From contig CAMYLW010000089.1 in NCBI GenBank assembly GCA_947259475.1, forward strand, positions 6,907 through 12,791: a DNA stretch of 5,885 nt. Direction: 5' to 3'. This stretch comes from Thermodesulfobacteriota bacterium (GTDB lineage Bacteria; Desulfobacterota; Syntrophobacteria; BM002). Shown one piece after another: positions 1 to 5,396 of this stretch (positions are counted from its first letter, which is position 1; the number at the start of each line of letters is the position of its first letter). The notes beneath the pieces are model-generated. The model was not told the origin of the DNA. It ran no database searches and saw only the letters and a list, made by a program, of their open reading frames with translations. The position numbers and the translations under genes are program-made.

Positions 1-2106
1 TCACCCAGTGCTAAGCTTCAAGTTTTCCTGGGGGTTGACATCGGCTCCACTACTACCAAGACCGTCCTCATGGATTCGAACAAGAACATTATCCACAAGC
101 AGTACGTTCAAACCCAAGGAAAGCCCATCGAAGTGGCCCAGAAACTCCTGGAAGGGATACGTGAGGAATTTGGCGACGGTCTTGAGTTTCTTGGAACCGC
201 TACTACGGGATCGGGACGACATGTGGTAGGAGATTTTATCAAGGCTGATCTTATTATCGATGAGATTACAACCCACGCCCGGGCAGCGGTTCTCTGGGAC
301 CCGGATGTGGACACGGTTTTTGAGATAGGCGGCCAGGACTCCAAATACATCTGGATTGAGCAAGGCAATCCCATGGACTTCGATATGAACAAGGTATGTG
401 CCGCCGGAACCGGAAGTTTCCTCCACGAGCTGGCCAACAAACTAAGCATAAACATCGTCAGAGAATTCCAGGACATTGCCCTGTCTTCCGACAGCCCGAT
501 CAATTTGGCCGAACGCTGCACCGTGTTCATGGAATCTGACTTGGTCTCTTATGCTCAGAAAGGCGCCCGCTTGCAGGATCTGATCGCCGGACTTTGCTAC
601 GCCATCGTCCACAACTACCTCAACCGCGTAGTGGAAAAGCGGAGGATCGGCAAGAGAATCATGTTTCTCGGCGGACCGTCGCTGAACAAGGGAATTGTTG
701 CCGCCTTTGAGAATGTTCTTGACCAAGAAATAATCATGCCAGAGCATCGAGAGGTTCTCGGAGCCCACGGCGCTGCTTTAAGCATCATGGAAAAGAGAGT
801 GAACTCGGAATTTGTCAGGTCGGACTTCCCTGGCTTAGATCCTCTGCTTCAAGCGAACATCTCCAATAAAGAAAAGATCTGTCGCGCTGATAAGAACTGC
901 CACAACGAGTGCAAACTAAAAATATACGACTTTGGTGGACGCAAGAGTATCTGGGGAGGAGACTGCGGCCGTTATGAAATGAGGGGGGATAGGAAGGAGA
1001 AGGAAGAGGACTGGTTCAAGAAACGCGAACTCCTCTTGCTGGATTACCTCAAAGGCAATTCCGTGGACCTGGCAGAACTCCGCTCGCAGAGCTTAGCAGC
1101 CAACCAAGTCCAGGAGTCTTTTGACGGCAAGCCTACTATAGGTATTCCCCGGGCTCTGCACCTGTTGCAGCATAGCATTCTCTGGTCCCATTTTTGGACA
1201 AAGCTGGGCTTTGCCGTTGTTCTTTCTCCCAAGACCGATCAGGAAATTGCCATGGCCGGCATTGAGTCCATGACCTCGGAGACCTGCTACCCCATTCAGG
1301 TATTCCAAGGTCACGTCAAAACCCTCATGGGACAGACCCGCTACCTTTTCCTTCCTACCACCATTAACCTGACTACACCTCAATCCGAGGAAGCCGGCTT
1401 CTTCTGTCCGCTTGTGCAAGGAAGTCAGTATATGGCTAGTGCGGCCCTGAACATCTCTCCTTCCAGCCTCATTTCTCCGACCCTTTACCTGAAAGAGCCG
1501 GTGGAGCGGGTCGTCCTGGATCTTCACCGTAGCCTCGGGGAGAGGTTTGGGTTAAGCCAGCGTCAAATTGATCGAGCCTATCGCGAAGCTTTGGAAATTC
1601 AAATGACCTTCCAGCGCGATCTCGTCCAGCAGGGTCACACCTTTCTGCAATCACTACAACCGAACGATCTTTGGGTCGCAGTAAGTGGTCGCCCCTACAA
1701 CCTTCACGATGAAAGGTTGAGCCTCCGCTTGGGGCAGAATTTGGCCAAGCTGGGTATCAAGGCCATCCCCCAGGATTTTCTGGACACTGAGAGTGTCGAT
1801 CTCAGCGATTTTCCCAATATGTACTGGGGCCTGGGAGCTCAGATTCTCCGAACGGCCAAATTGATAAAAGCACATTCCGGCTGTTATGGTATACACCTCA
1901 CCAATTTCAGTTGTGGCGCCGATTCCTTCATTGAACACTTCTATCGCCACGTCATGGGAGAAAAGCCCTATCTTATTCTGGAGCTGGACGAACACAGTGC
2001 GGTGGCAGGAGTGGTAACCAGGTTGGAAGCATTCAAGAACGTAATCCAGAATGAGCACAACCAAACCCTTAGCAACTGGCAGAAAATGAAGTGTCGCGCT
2101 TCTTAA
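1..2106 (+). CDS. 2-hydroxyacyl-CoA dehydratase activase-like protein (BadF/BcrA ATPase + DUF2229), 5' partial
   Basis: This ASKHA-type ATPase resembles the activators (HgdC, BadF/BcrA type) that use ATP to drive one electron into a 2-hydroxyacyl-CoA dehydratase or benzoyl-CoA reductase. The frame is open from base 1 with no ATG, GTG or TTG before 70. The phosphate-binding motif GVDIGSTTTK (31-60) lies upstream of the ATG at 70, so that ATG is not the start and the gene begins outside the window. Counting codons from base 1, other marks are IGGQDSK (325-345), CAAGTGSF with Cys133, RCTVFMESD with Cys173 and GGPSLNKG (about 673-696). The two cysteines match in context and spacing the ligands of the [4Fe-4S] cluster shared by the activator dimer. 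A Cys-rich linker follows (Cys294, 300, 304, 322). From about 1120 a DUF2229/COG3580 domain runs to the end, with GIPRAL, ETCYP, NFSCGADSF and DEHSAVAGVVTRLEAF. The protein is cytoplasmic, with no membrane segment seen. Family is secure; the substrate enzyme is unknown. Confidence 0.93.
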   Translation, partial: SPSAKLQVFLGVDIGSTTTKTVLMDSNKNIIHKQYVQTQGKPIEVAQKLLEGIREEFGDGLEFLGTATTGSGRHVVGDFIKADLIIDEITTHARAAVLWDPDVDTVFEIGGQDSKYIWIEQGNPMDFDMNKVCAAGTGSFLHELANKLSINIVREFQDIALSSDSPINLAERCTVFMESDLVSYAQKGARLQDLIAGLCYAIVHNYLNRVVEKRRIGKRIMFLGGPSLNKGIVAAFENVLDQEIIMPEHREVLGAHGAALSIMEKRVNSEFVRSDFPGLDPLLQANISNKEKICRADKNCHNECKLKIYDFGGRKSIWGGDCGRYEMRGDRKEKEEDWFKKRELLLLDYLKGNSVDLAELRSQSLAANQVQESFDGKPTIGIPRALHLLQHSILWSHFWTKLGFAVVLSPKTDQEIAMAGIESMTSETCYPIQVFQGHVKTLMGQTRYLFLPTTINLTTPQSEEAGFFCPLVQGSQYMASAALNISPSSLISPTLYLKEPVERVVLDLHRSLGERFGLSQRQIDRAYREALEIQMTFQRDLVQQGHTFLQSLQPNDLWVAVSGRPYNLHDERLSLRLGQNLAKLGIKAIPQDFLDTESVDLSDFPNMYWGLGAQILRTAKLIKAHSGCYGIHLTNFSCGADSFIEHFYRHVMGEKPYLILELDEHSAVAGVVTRLEAFKNVIQNEHNQTLSNWQKMKCRAS

Positions 2107-2111
2107 GGAAT

Positions 2112-2139
2112 CTGTCCGTTGTTTGTTGTCCGTCGTCCG
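2112..2139. repeat. Heptamer array A (TTGTCCG-like, 4 units)
   Basis: Four consecutive 7-base units begin six bases after the activase stop: CTGTCCG, TTGTTTG, TTGTCCG, TCGTCCG. The same consensus returns inverted at the far end of the gap, as array H at 2414-2448. Confidence 0.7.
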
Positions 2140-2147
2140 TAGCAAAA

Positions 2148-2175
2148 AGACAGAAGGCAGAGGACAGAAGTCAGC
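2148..2175. repeat. Heptamer array B (AGACAGA-like, 4 units)
   Basis: Four degenerate 7-base units in register: AGACAGA, AGGCAGA, GGACAGA, AGTCAGC. The consensus differs from array A but the period is the same. The block lies eight bases after array A. Confidence 0.65.
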
Positions 2176-2196
2176 CCCGCGATAAGCTCCCCGCGA
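2175..2196. repeat. CCCCGCGA direct repeat, 14-base step
   Basis: The octamer CCCCGCGA occurs at 2175-2182 and again at 2189-2196, a step of exactly two heptamers. This GC-rich block is unlike the arrays around it and may be a decayed array of the same kind. Confidence 0.45.
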
Positions 2197-2236
2197 CTCC
2201 GCGCGAGACAGGTGGGACAGGCAGGCAGCTATTTCA

Positions 2237-2257
2237 ACTAGGCACTAAGCACTTTGG
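2237..2257. repeat. Heptamer array D (ACTAGGC family, 2-3 units)
   Basis: The units are ACTAGGC, ACTAAGC and a decayed ACTTTGG. The first two belong to the same family as the arrays after the second gene (3797-3831 direct, 3860-3887 inverted), so one unit family is shared by both gaps. Confidence 0.6.
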
Positions 2258-2264
2258 CGATTTC

Positions 2265-2299
2265 GAATTTAGGATTGCGGATTGCGGATTGCGGATTTG
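2265..2299. repeat. Heptamer array E (GGATTGC, 3 perfect + 2 decayed units)
   Basis: Three perfect copies of GGATTGC lie at 2272-2278, 2279-2285 and 2286-2292. They are flanked in register by GAATTTA (2265) and GGATTTG (2293). This is the least diverged array in the window and so probably the most recently expanded. Confidence 0.8.
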
Positions 2300-2327
2300 A
2301 GAAAAGATAGGGCATGGAGGGTTGAGC

Positions 2328-2341
2328 AGGCAGTAGGCAGT
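2328..2341. repeat. Heptamer pair F (AGGCAGT x2)
   Basis: Two perfect tandem copies of AGGCAGT at 2328-2334 and 2335-2341. The unit resembles AGGCAGA in array B. Confidence 0.6.
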
Positions 2342-2380
2342 CAAACAAATGTCTAGATTTCGTGTCTAAAGCTTTTGACC

Positions 2381-2408
2381 CTATGCCCTATGCTCCATGC
2401 TCTATGCC
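2381..2408. repeat. Heptamer array G (CTATGCC/T, 4 units)
   Basis: Four units in perfect register: CTATGCC, CTATGCT, CCATGCT, CTATGCC. A related sequence, ATAGGGCATGGAG, lies inverted at 2307-2319 and is complementary to 2393-2405 with one mismatch (a possible G-U pair in RNA). Confidence 0.75.
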
Positions 2409-2413
2409 TTTTA

Positions 2414-2448
2414 GACAACTGACAACGGACCACTGACTACTGACCCTG
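2414..2448. repeat. Heptamer array H (GACAACT/GACCACT, 5 units)
   Basis: Five units in register: GACAACT, GACAACG, GACCACT, GACTACT, GACCCTG. The array ends ten bases before the start codon of the next gene, so it would sit in that gene's leader. The stretch 2414-2430 is the inverse complement of 2114-2130 in array A, with two mismatches in 17. Confidence 0.75.
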
Positions 2449-2458
2449 AAAGTGAGCT

Positions 2459-3808
2459 ATGACCGCATTTGAATCACTGAAAGCTAAAGTTGGTAAATTC
2501 AGTCTGGCCAACAAGAAACTGCTGGTGCCGGAAATGGGTCGGACCGTGAGTCATCTCGTTGGTGCCACCATGAGAAGCTTCGGTGTCGATGCGCAGGTTA
2601 TGGAGACCTACAAGGGGTTGCAACTTGGCAAACAGTATACTTCAGGCAAAGAATGCTTTCCTTGCCAGGTTACTCTAGGAGATGTTCTTTACCATCTAGA
2701 GCGCGAAAAAGAGAAGCTGGGAGAGGCTTTTAGAGCTGAGAACTATCTCTATTTCATGGCGGAATCCGGCGGCCCATGCCGATTCGGCATGTACAACAAG
2801 TTGCACCGCATCGTCATGGATTCAATGGACGGCTTTAGCAAGACTCGCATCACCTCCATCACCGCTGAAGATTCCTATTCTCTCGGAGGATTAATGGGGC
2901 CGGAAGTGCGAACACACTTCCGGAGAAGTGCATACGTGGGCCTTGTCATCGGCGACGTTCTCGATCGTACGCTTTGGCACACTCGCCCATATGAACAAGA
3001 GGCAGGAATAGCAGAGGACTATCTTGAAAAAGCCCTTTCCGTCATGTGCCAGGAAATGGAAACCCACGGTCGCCAGAAGAGATTCCACCGTATCTTGAGC
3101 ACTCTGGAGCAGGTAGTCAAGAAAGCCAGAAATCTTATAGATCCGAGCATCCCGCCCAAACCGCTCATCGGCATGGTCGGCGAAATTTACTTGCGCAGTC
3201 ACCGACAATCAAACCAGGATCTTATCAAACTCTTGGAGAGTCACGGCGGGGAGGTGGTAAACGCCTCTATTGCCGAGTGGATAAACTATGTCTCTTATGA
3301 CAATATGCTCAAGGCAAAAAGAGAGGTCGTTTTTGCCCTCAAGGAACGGAATCTCAAGAGTCTTCGGCGCCATTTTCGAAATTGGCTGAAAAACCGCACC
3401 GAACTAGCCTACCAGTATTTCCGTATGGATCAGGTTTACCGCAGGGTGAGAAAACATCTCCCCATCCACGAAGATCACAGGATCAGTACTTTAGAAAGGC
3501 AGCTTGACAATGATCGCCTTTTTTCCTTCAAAATTGGCACTGAAGCGGGCATTAGCATCGGTGGCGCCCTGGAATACTGCCTGCATGGTTATGATGGAAT
3601 CGTCAATGTATTTCCTTTCACCTGTATGCCCAGTACCATGTGTTCAGCCATTCTGAAACCTATCCTGGACCGAAGGAATATCCCTTACATTGATGCCGCC
3701 TATGACGGCACCTACCAACCCAACCTCGAGGCAATCATCCGCACCTTTATGTATCAGGCTACACAGCATCAGCAAAATCGCTTGGCGCAGGGGAACACTA
3801 GGCACTGA
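2459..3808 (+). CDS. COG3581-type protein, partner half of a CoA-dehydratase activase module
   Basis: This 449-residue soluble protein carries the hallmarks of the COG3581 family (often named acyl-CoA dehydratase activase-related or 2-hydroxyglutaryl-CoA dehydratase-like). They are KLLVPEMG near residue 20, GKECFPCQ (Cys66, Cys69), ESGGPCRFG (Cys107), GEIYLR (241-246), EWINY and FPFTCMPSTMC (Cys389, Cys395). The conserved cysteines suggest an iron-sulfur or redox role; the exact biochemistry of the family is not established to my knowledge. In many anaerobes this domain is fused behind the ATPase and DUF2229 domains encoded by the gene upstream, so the two products probably act together. The ATG at 2459 is the only reasonable start, since an in-frame TGA lies at 2453-2455. 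Only a weak GA-rich ribosome-binding stretch precedes it. The last codons and the stop fall inside a heptamer array (ACTAGGC, ACTGAGC), so the final residues NTRH are probably repeat-derived. Confidence 0.9.
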   Translation: MTAFESLKAKVGKFSLANKKLLVPEMGRTVSHLVGATMRSFGVDAQVMETYKGLQLGKQYTSGKECFPCQVTLGDVLYHLEREKEKLGEAFRAENYLYFMAESGGPCRFGMYNKLHRIVMDSMDGFSKTRITSITAEDSYSLGGLMGPEVRTHFRRSAYVGLVIGDVLDRTLWHTRPYEQEAGIAEDYLEKALSVMCQEMETHGRQKRFHRILSTLEQVVKKARNLIDPSIPPKPLIGMVGEIYLRSHRQSNQDLIKLLESHGGEVVNASIAEWINYVSYDNMLKAKREVVFALKERNLKSLRRHFRNWLKNRTELAYQYFRMDQVYRRVRKHLPIHEDHRISTLERQLDNDRLFSFKIGTEAGISIGGALEYCLHGYDGIVNVFPFTCMPSTMCSAILKPILDRRNIPYIDAAYDGTYQPNLEAIIRTFMYQATQHQQNRLAQGNTRH

Positions 3809-3831
3809 GCACTAAATACTAGGCACCAGTA
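3797..3831. repeat. Heptamer array I (ACTAGGC family, 5 units) overlapping a stop codon
   Basis: The units in register are ACTAGGC, ACTGAGC, ACTAAAT, ACTAGGC, ACCAGTA. The TGA of the COG3581 gene (3806-3808) lies inside the second unit, so the repeat supplies the C-terminus and stop of that gene. Confidence 0.75.
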
Positions 3832-3859
3832 CGAAACGCCTTTGGGATCAGTCTTCGGT

Positions 3860-3887
3860 TCTTGGTGCCTAGTTCCTAGTGCTTAGT
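3860..3887. repeat. Heptamer array J (inverted ACTAGGC family, 4 units)
   Basis: The units TCTTGGT, GCCTAGT, TCCTAGT and GCTTAGT are the reverse complement of array I. The stretch TGGTGCCTAGT (3863-3873) is perfectly complementary to ACTAGGCACCA (3818-3828), giving an 11-base core stem with a 34-base loop. The wider match 3804-3830/3861-3887 pairs at about 21 of 27 positions. A large hairpin just after the stop codon could protect or end the transcript, but no T-run follows, so it is not a standard intrinsic terminator. Confidence 0.7.
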
Positions 3888-3891
3888 TGAT

Positions 3892-3919
3892 CTTGCTTTA
3901 TGCTTTAAATCCCTTGCTT
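3892..3919. repeat. Weak heptamer array K (CTTGCTT-like)
   Basis: CTTGCTT (3892), TATGCTT (3899), TAAATCC (3906) and CTTGCTT (3913) keep a 7-base register but are strongly diverged. They loosely resemble the CTATGCT family of array G. A pyrimidine-rich stretch without obvious units follows, to about 3960. Confidence 0.4.
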
Positions 3920-3960
3920 TTCCCCCCACCCCTGGTTTATCTTATCCTCCACTTCAACCC

Positions 3961-3990
3961 TTCACAGATCTGTGCAGGAAAATTGATAGT
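3961..3990 (+). promoter_or_regulatory. Candidate promoter of the RNase G gene
   Basis: TTCACA (3961-3966) and GATAGT (3985-3990) with an 18-base spacer resemble a sigma-70 pair at five of six and four of six positions. The placement, some 33 bases before the start codon, is reasonable. The match is weak and could be chance. Confidence 0.25.
3963..3974. promoter_or_regulatory. 12-base perfect palindrome CACAGATCTGTG
   Basis: A perfect palindrome overlaps the possible -35 element and the spacer upstream of the RNase G gene. Position and symmetry would suit an operator for a dimeric regulator. No matching regulator family is recognised and a single copy is seen. Confidence 0.3.
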
Positions 3991-4000
3991 AATTTGTGCT

Positions 4001-4009
4001 AAGGAGGTG
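4001..4009 (+). promoter_or_regulatory. Shine-Dalgarno AAGGAGGTG of the RNase G gene, with long spacing
   Basis: AAGGAGGTG is a nearly complete anti-16S match, but its AAGGAGGT core ends 15 bases before the ATG at 4024, longer than usual. A second, shorter AAGGA (4015-4019) lies four bases before the ATG. An in-frame TAA at 4000-4002 rules out any earlier start in this frame, which favours 4024. Confidence 0.6.
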
Positions 4010-4023
4010 GGCATAAGGAAAGC

Positions 4024-4599
4024 ATGAGCCGACAAATGCTAATTAATGCCGAGGAGCCGGAGGAATATCGCCTGGCCATTGTCTCGGGTAAAAAGCTGGA
4101 AGAGTTCTACATTGAGACTACCACTCGCGAAAACACGCGGGGCAATATCTACAAAGGAGTGGTGGTCAATATTCAGCCTAGCCTCCAGGCCGCCTTCGTT
4201 GACTTCGGTACCGAAAAAAACGGCTTTCTCCAGCTGCCGGAGATTCACTCTGAATACTACCAACATGAGCCGCCCGAAGAGGGAAAGCGCGTTCGCATTC
4301 AAGACGCCCTGCGGCCTGGCCAGGAACTCATGGTTCAAGTGGTAAAAGAAGCAACTCCTGCCAAGGGTGCTTTCCTGACCACCTATGTCTCTTTGCCGGG
4401 CCGCTATCTCGTACTGATGCCTGGGAGCAAACACGGCGGCATTTCTCGGCAAATTCCGCTATCTGCTCCGGCTGTGGAAGAATATCAAGGCCACTGCCCA
4501 AGAAATGAAGGCTCCAACCTTGCTCTATCAGGAAAGAGACCTCACAATCCGTGCTATCAGGGATTATTTCACCGCCAACATCAAAAAAATCCAGGTTGA
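4024..4599 (+). CDS. RNase G/E N-terminal fragment (S1 domain)
   Basis: Residues 1-144 are real RNase G sequence. GNIYKGVVVNIQPSLQAAFVDFG (40-62) and KNGFL are the S1 RNA-binding fold, followed by KGAFLTTYVSLPGRYLVLMPGSK, the start of the 5'-sensor region. Residues 145-191 are the catalytic-domain DNA read in the wrong frame and have no family likeness. Such a product could at most bind RNA; it lacks all catalytic residues. A stop at 4597-4599 ends it 92 bases after the first ATG of the downstream frame. Confidence 0.6.
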   Translation: MSRQMLINAEEPEEYRLAIVSGKKLEEFYIETTTRENTRGNIYKGVVVNIQPSLQAAFVDFGTEKNGFLQLPEIHSEYYQHEPPEEGKRVRIQDALRPGQELMVQVVKEATPAKGAFLTTYVSLPGRYLVLMPGSKHGGISRQIPLSAPAVEEYQGHCPRNEGSNLALSGKRPHNPCYQGLFHRQHQKNPG

Positions 4600-5386
4600 C
4601 AACAAAGAGGTTTACAAGCGGGTCAAGGATTTTATGGCCGTGGTCTCGCCTCGCCATCGCTGGTTGGTCAAGCCCTACAAGGAAAAGAGACCCATTTTCG
4701 CCGAATATGAACTTGAGAACCAGATTGAGACCATCTATAGCAACAGGGTTCACTTGAAATCAGGAGGGTTCGTGGTAATTGATACTACTGAGGCTCTGGT
4801 GGCCGTGGATGTGAACTCAGGCAGGTCCAGCCGCGAGAAGAAACTTGGGGAAACCGCCTTCAAAACCAACATGGAGGCGGCGGTCGAAGTTCCGCGACAA
4901 CTGCGCCTCCGCGATCTAGGCGGGTTGGTGGTCATTGATTTCATTGACATGAAGGATCGCAAGCATATTCGCCAGGTGGAAATAGCTCTACGGGAGGAGT
5001 TTAAGAAAGACAGGGCCAAAACAGAGATGGGGCGTATTAGCAAGTTCGGCCTGATGGAGGTCTCGCGTCAGAGGCTGCGTCCTTCTGTGCAGTCCAGTTC
5101 GTATGTGTCTTGCCTCCGCTGCAGCGGAACCGGTGTGGTTCGATCCACTGAAGCCACCGCTCTGACCTATCTGCGAAAAATTTGGTTGGAACTCAGCCGC
5201 GGCAAAGCCAATCAGGTGCACGGCTACTTTGCCAAGGAGGTTGCTGACTATCTCTTGAACAAGAAACGAGCCGAACTTCTAAAACTCGAGAACCGATACG
5301 CTGCAAACATTCAAATTGAGGGGCGCCAAGACATCACACCCGGTGAAGGTCAGCTGAAATTTTCCCAAATTGAGGCAGGAGATTAA
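4505..5386 (+). CDS. RNase G/E C-terminal fragment (catalytic domain and zinc link)
   Basis: From the first ATG in this frame there are 293 residues. Family likeness actually begins earlier, at 4454, within a frame open from 4418 just after a TGA. The DNase I-like catalytic part is intact: VDVNSGRS gives Asp102 and Asn104, VIDFIDM gives Asp145, and CLRCSGTG gives the zinc-link Cys203 and Cys206. The spacings Asp102-Asp145 (43) and Asp145-Cys203 (58) equal those between Asp303, Asp346 and Cys404 of E. coli RNase E. The rest is the small domain for dimer and tetramer contacts. No Shine-Dalgarno sequence precedes the ATG, so separate translation would need coupling to the overlapping upstream frame. 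The intact catalytic residues suggest the break is recent or artefactual. Confidence 0.65.
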   Translation: MKAPTLLYQERDLTIRAIRDYFTANIKKIQVDNKEVYKRVKDFMAVVSPRHRWLVKPYKEKRPIFAEYELENQIETIYSNRVHLKSGGFVVIDTTEALVAVDVNSGRSSREKKLGETAFKTNMEAAVEVPRQLRLRDLGGLVVIDFIDMKDRKHIRQVEIALREEFKKDRAKTEMGRISKFGLMEVSRQRLRPSVQSSSYVSCLRCSGTGVVRSTEATALTYLRKIWLELSRGKANQVHGYFAKEVADYLLNKKRAELLKLENRYAANIQIEGRQDITPGEGQLKFSQIEAGD

Positions 5387-5396
5387 CCCGGATAAT

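Larger units (their letters stand above)
2114..2430. repeat. Nested inverted repeats spanning the first intergenic gap
   Basis: Three inverted pairs lie one inside another. The outer pair is 2114-2130 with 2414-2430 (15 of 17 complementary, including a perfect 9-base GTCCGTTGT/ACAACGGAC). The middle pair is 2307-2319 with 2393-2405 (12 of 13). The inner pair is 2340-2345 with 2374-2379 (GTCAAA/TTTGAC). The complementarity is visible directly. That it folds as a cruciform or RNA hairpin is inference, since no energy was computed and the outer loop is long (283 bases). Confidence 0.5.
4024..5386 (+). pseudogene. rng: Ribonuclease G/E, internal deletion with frameshift
   Basis: The locus encodes a ribonuclease G/E-type endoribonuclease, a cytoplasmic enzyme that cuts single-stranded A/U-rich RNA and prefers 5'-monophosphate ends. 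The front reads in frame 1 through GGISRQI (codon 144, ending at 4455). The match to the family then resumes at once in frame 2 with FRYLLRLW (from 4454). In E. coli RNase E and RNase G about 41-42 residues separate these two points, so about 122 or 125 bases are missing, a number that also explains the frame change. The missing piece contains the family's RTA motif, which in RNase E (Arg169, Thr170) forms the 5'-monophosphate pocket. Restored, the product would be about 495 residues, close to the 489 of E. coli RNase G. It is either a genuine decayed gene or an assembly or sequencing deletion; the junction has two to three bases of overlap (TT or TTC). Confidence 0.85.

Noticed and set aside
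1..426. Open frames on the minus strand opposite the activase
   Set aside because: They overlap a strongly conserved coding frame and show no recognisable domain; they are shadows.
70..2106. ATG at 70 as the start of the activase
   Set aside because: The nucleotide-binding motif GVDIGSTTTK is in the same open frame at 31-60, so a start at 70 would remove an essential part of the fold.
2091..2300. A possible 69-residue protein in the first gap
   Set aside because: It begins inside the activase gene, runs through several heptamer arrays and resembles no family; its reading is repeat-derived.
2112..2448. CRISPR array
   Set aside because: Units are 7 bases in direct tandem without spacers, the unit sequence changes between blocks, and no cas gene is present.
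3888..3960. Intrinsic terminator after the COG3581 gene
   Set aside because: The hairpin at 3804-3887 is not GC-rich and is followed by mixed sequence, with no T-run directly after the stem.
4440..4600. Programmed ribosomal frameshift in the RNase G gene
   Set aside because: About 41-42 conserved residues are absent, which a frameshift alone cannot explain, and no slippery heptanucleotide with a following structure is seen at the junction.
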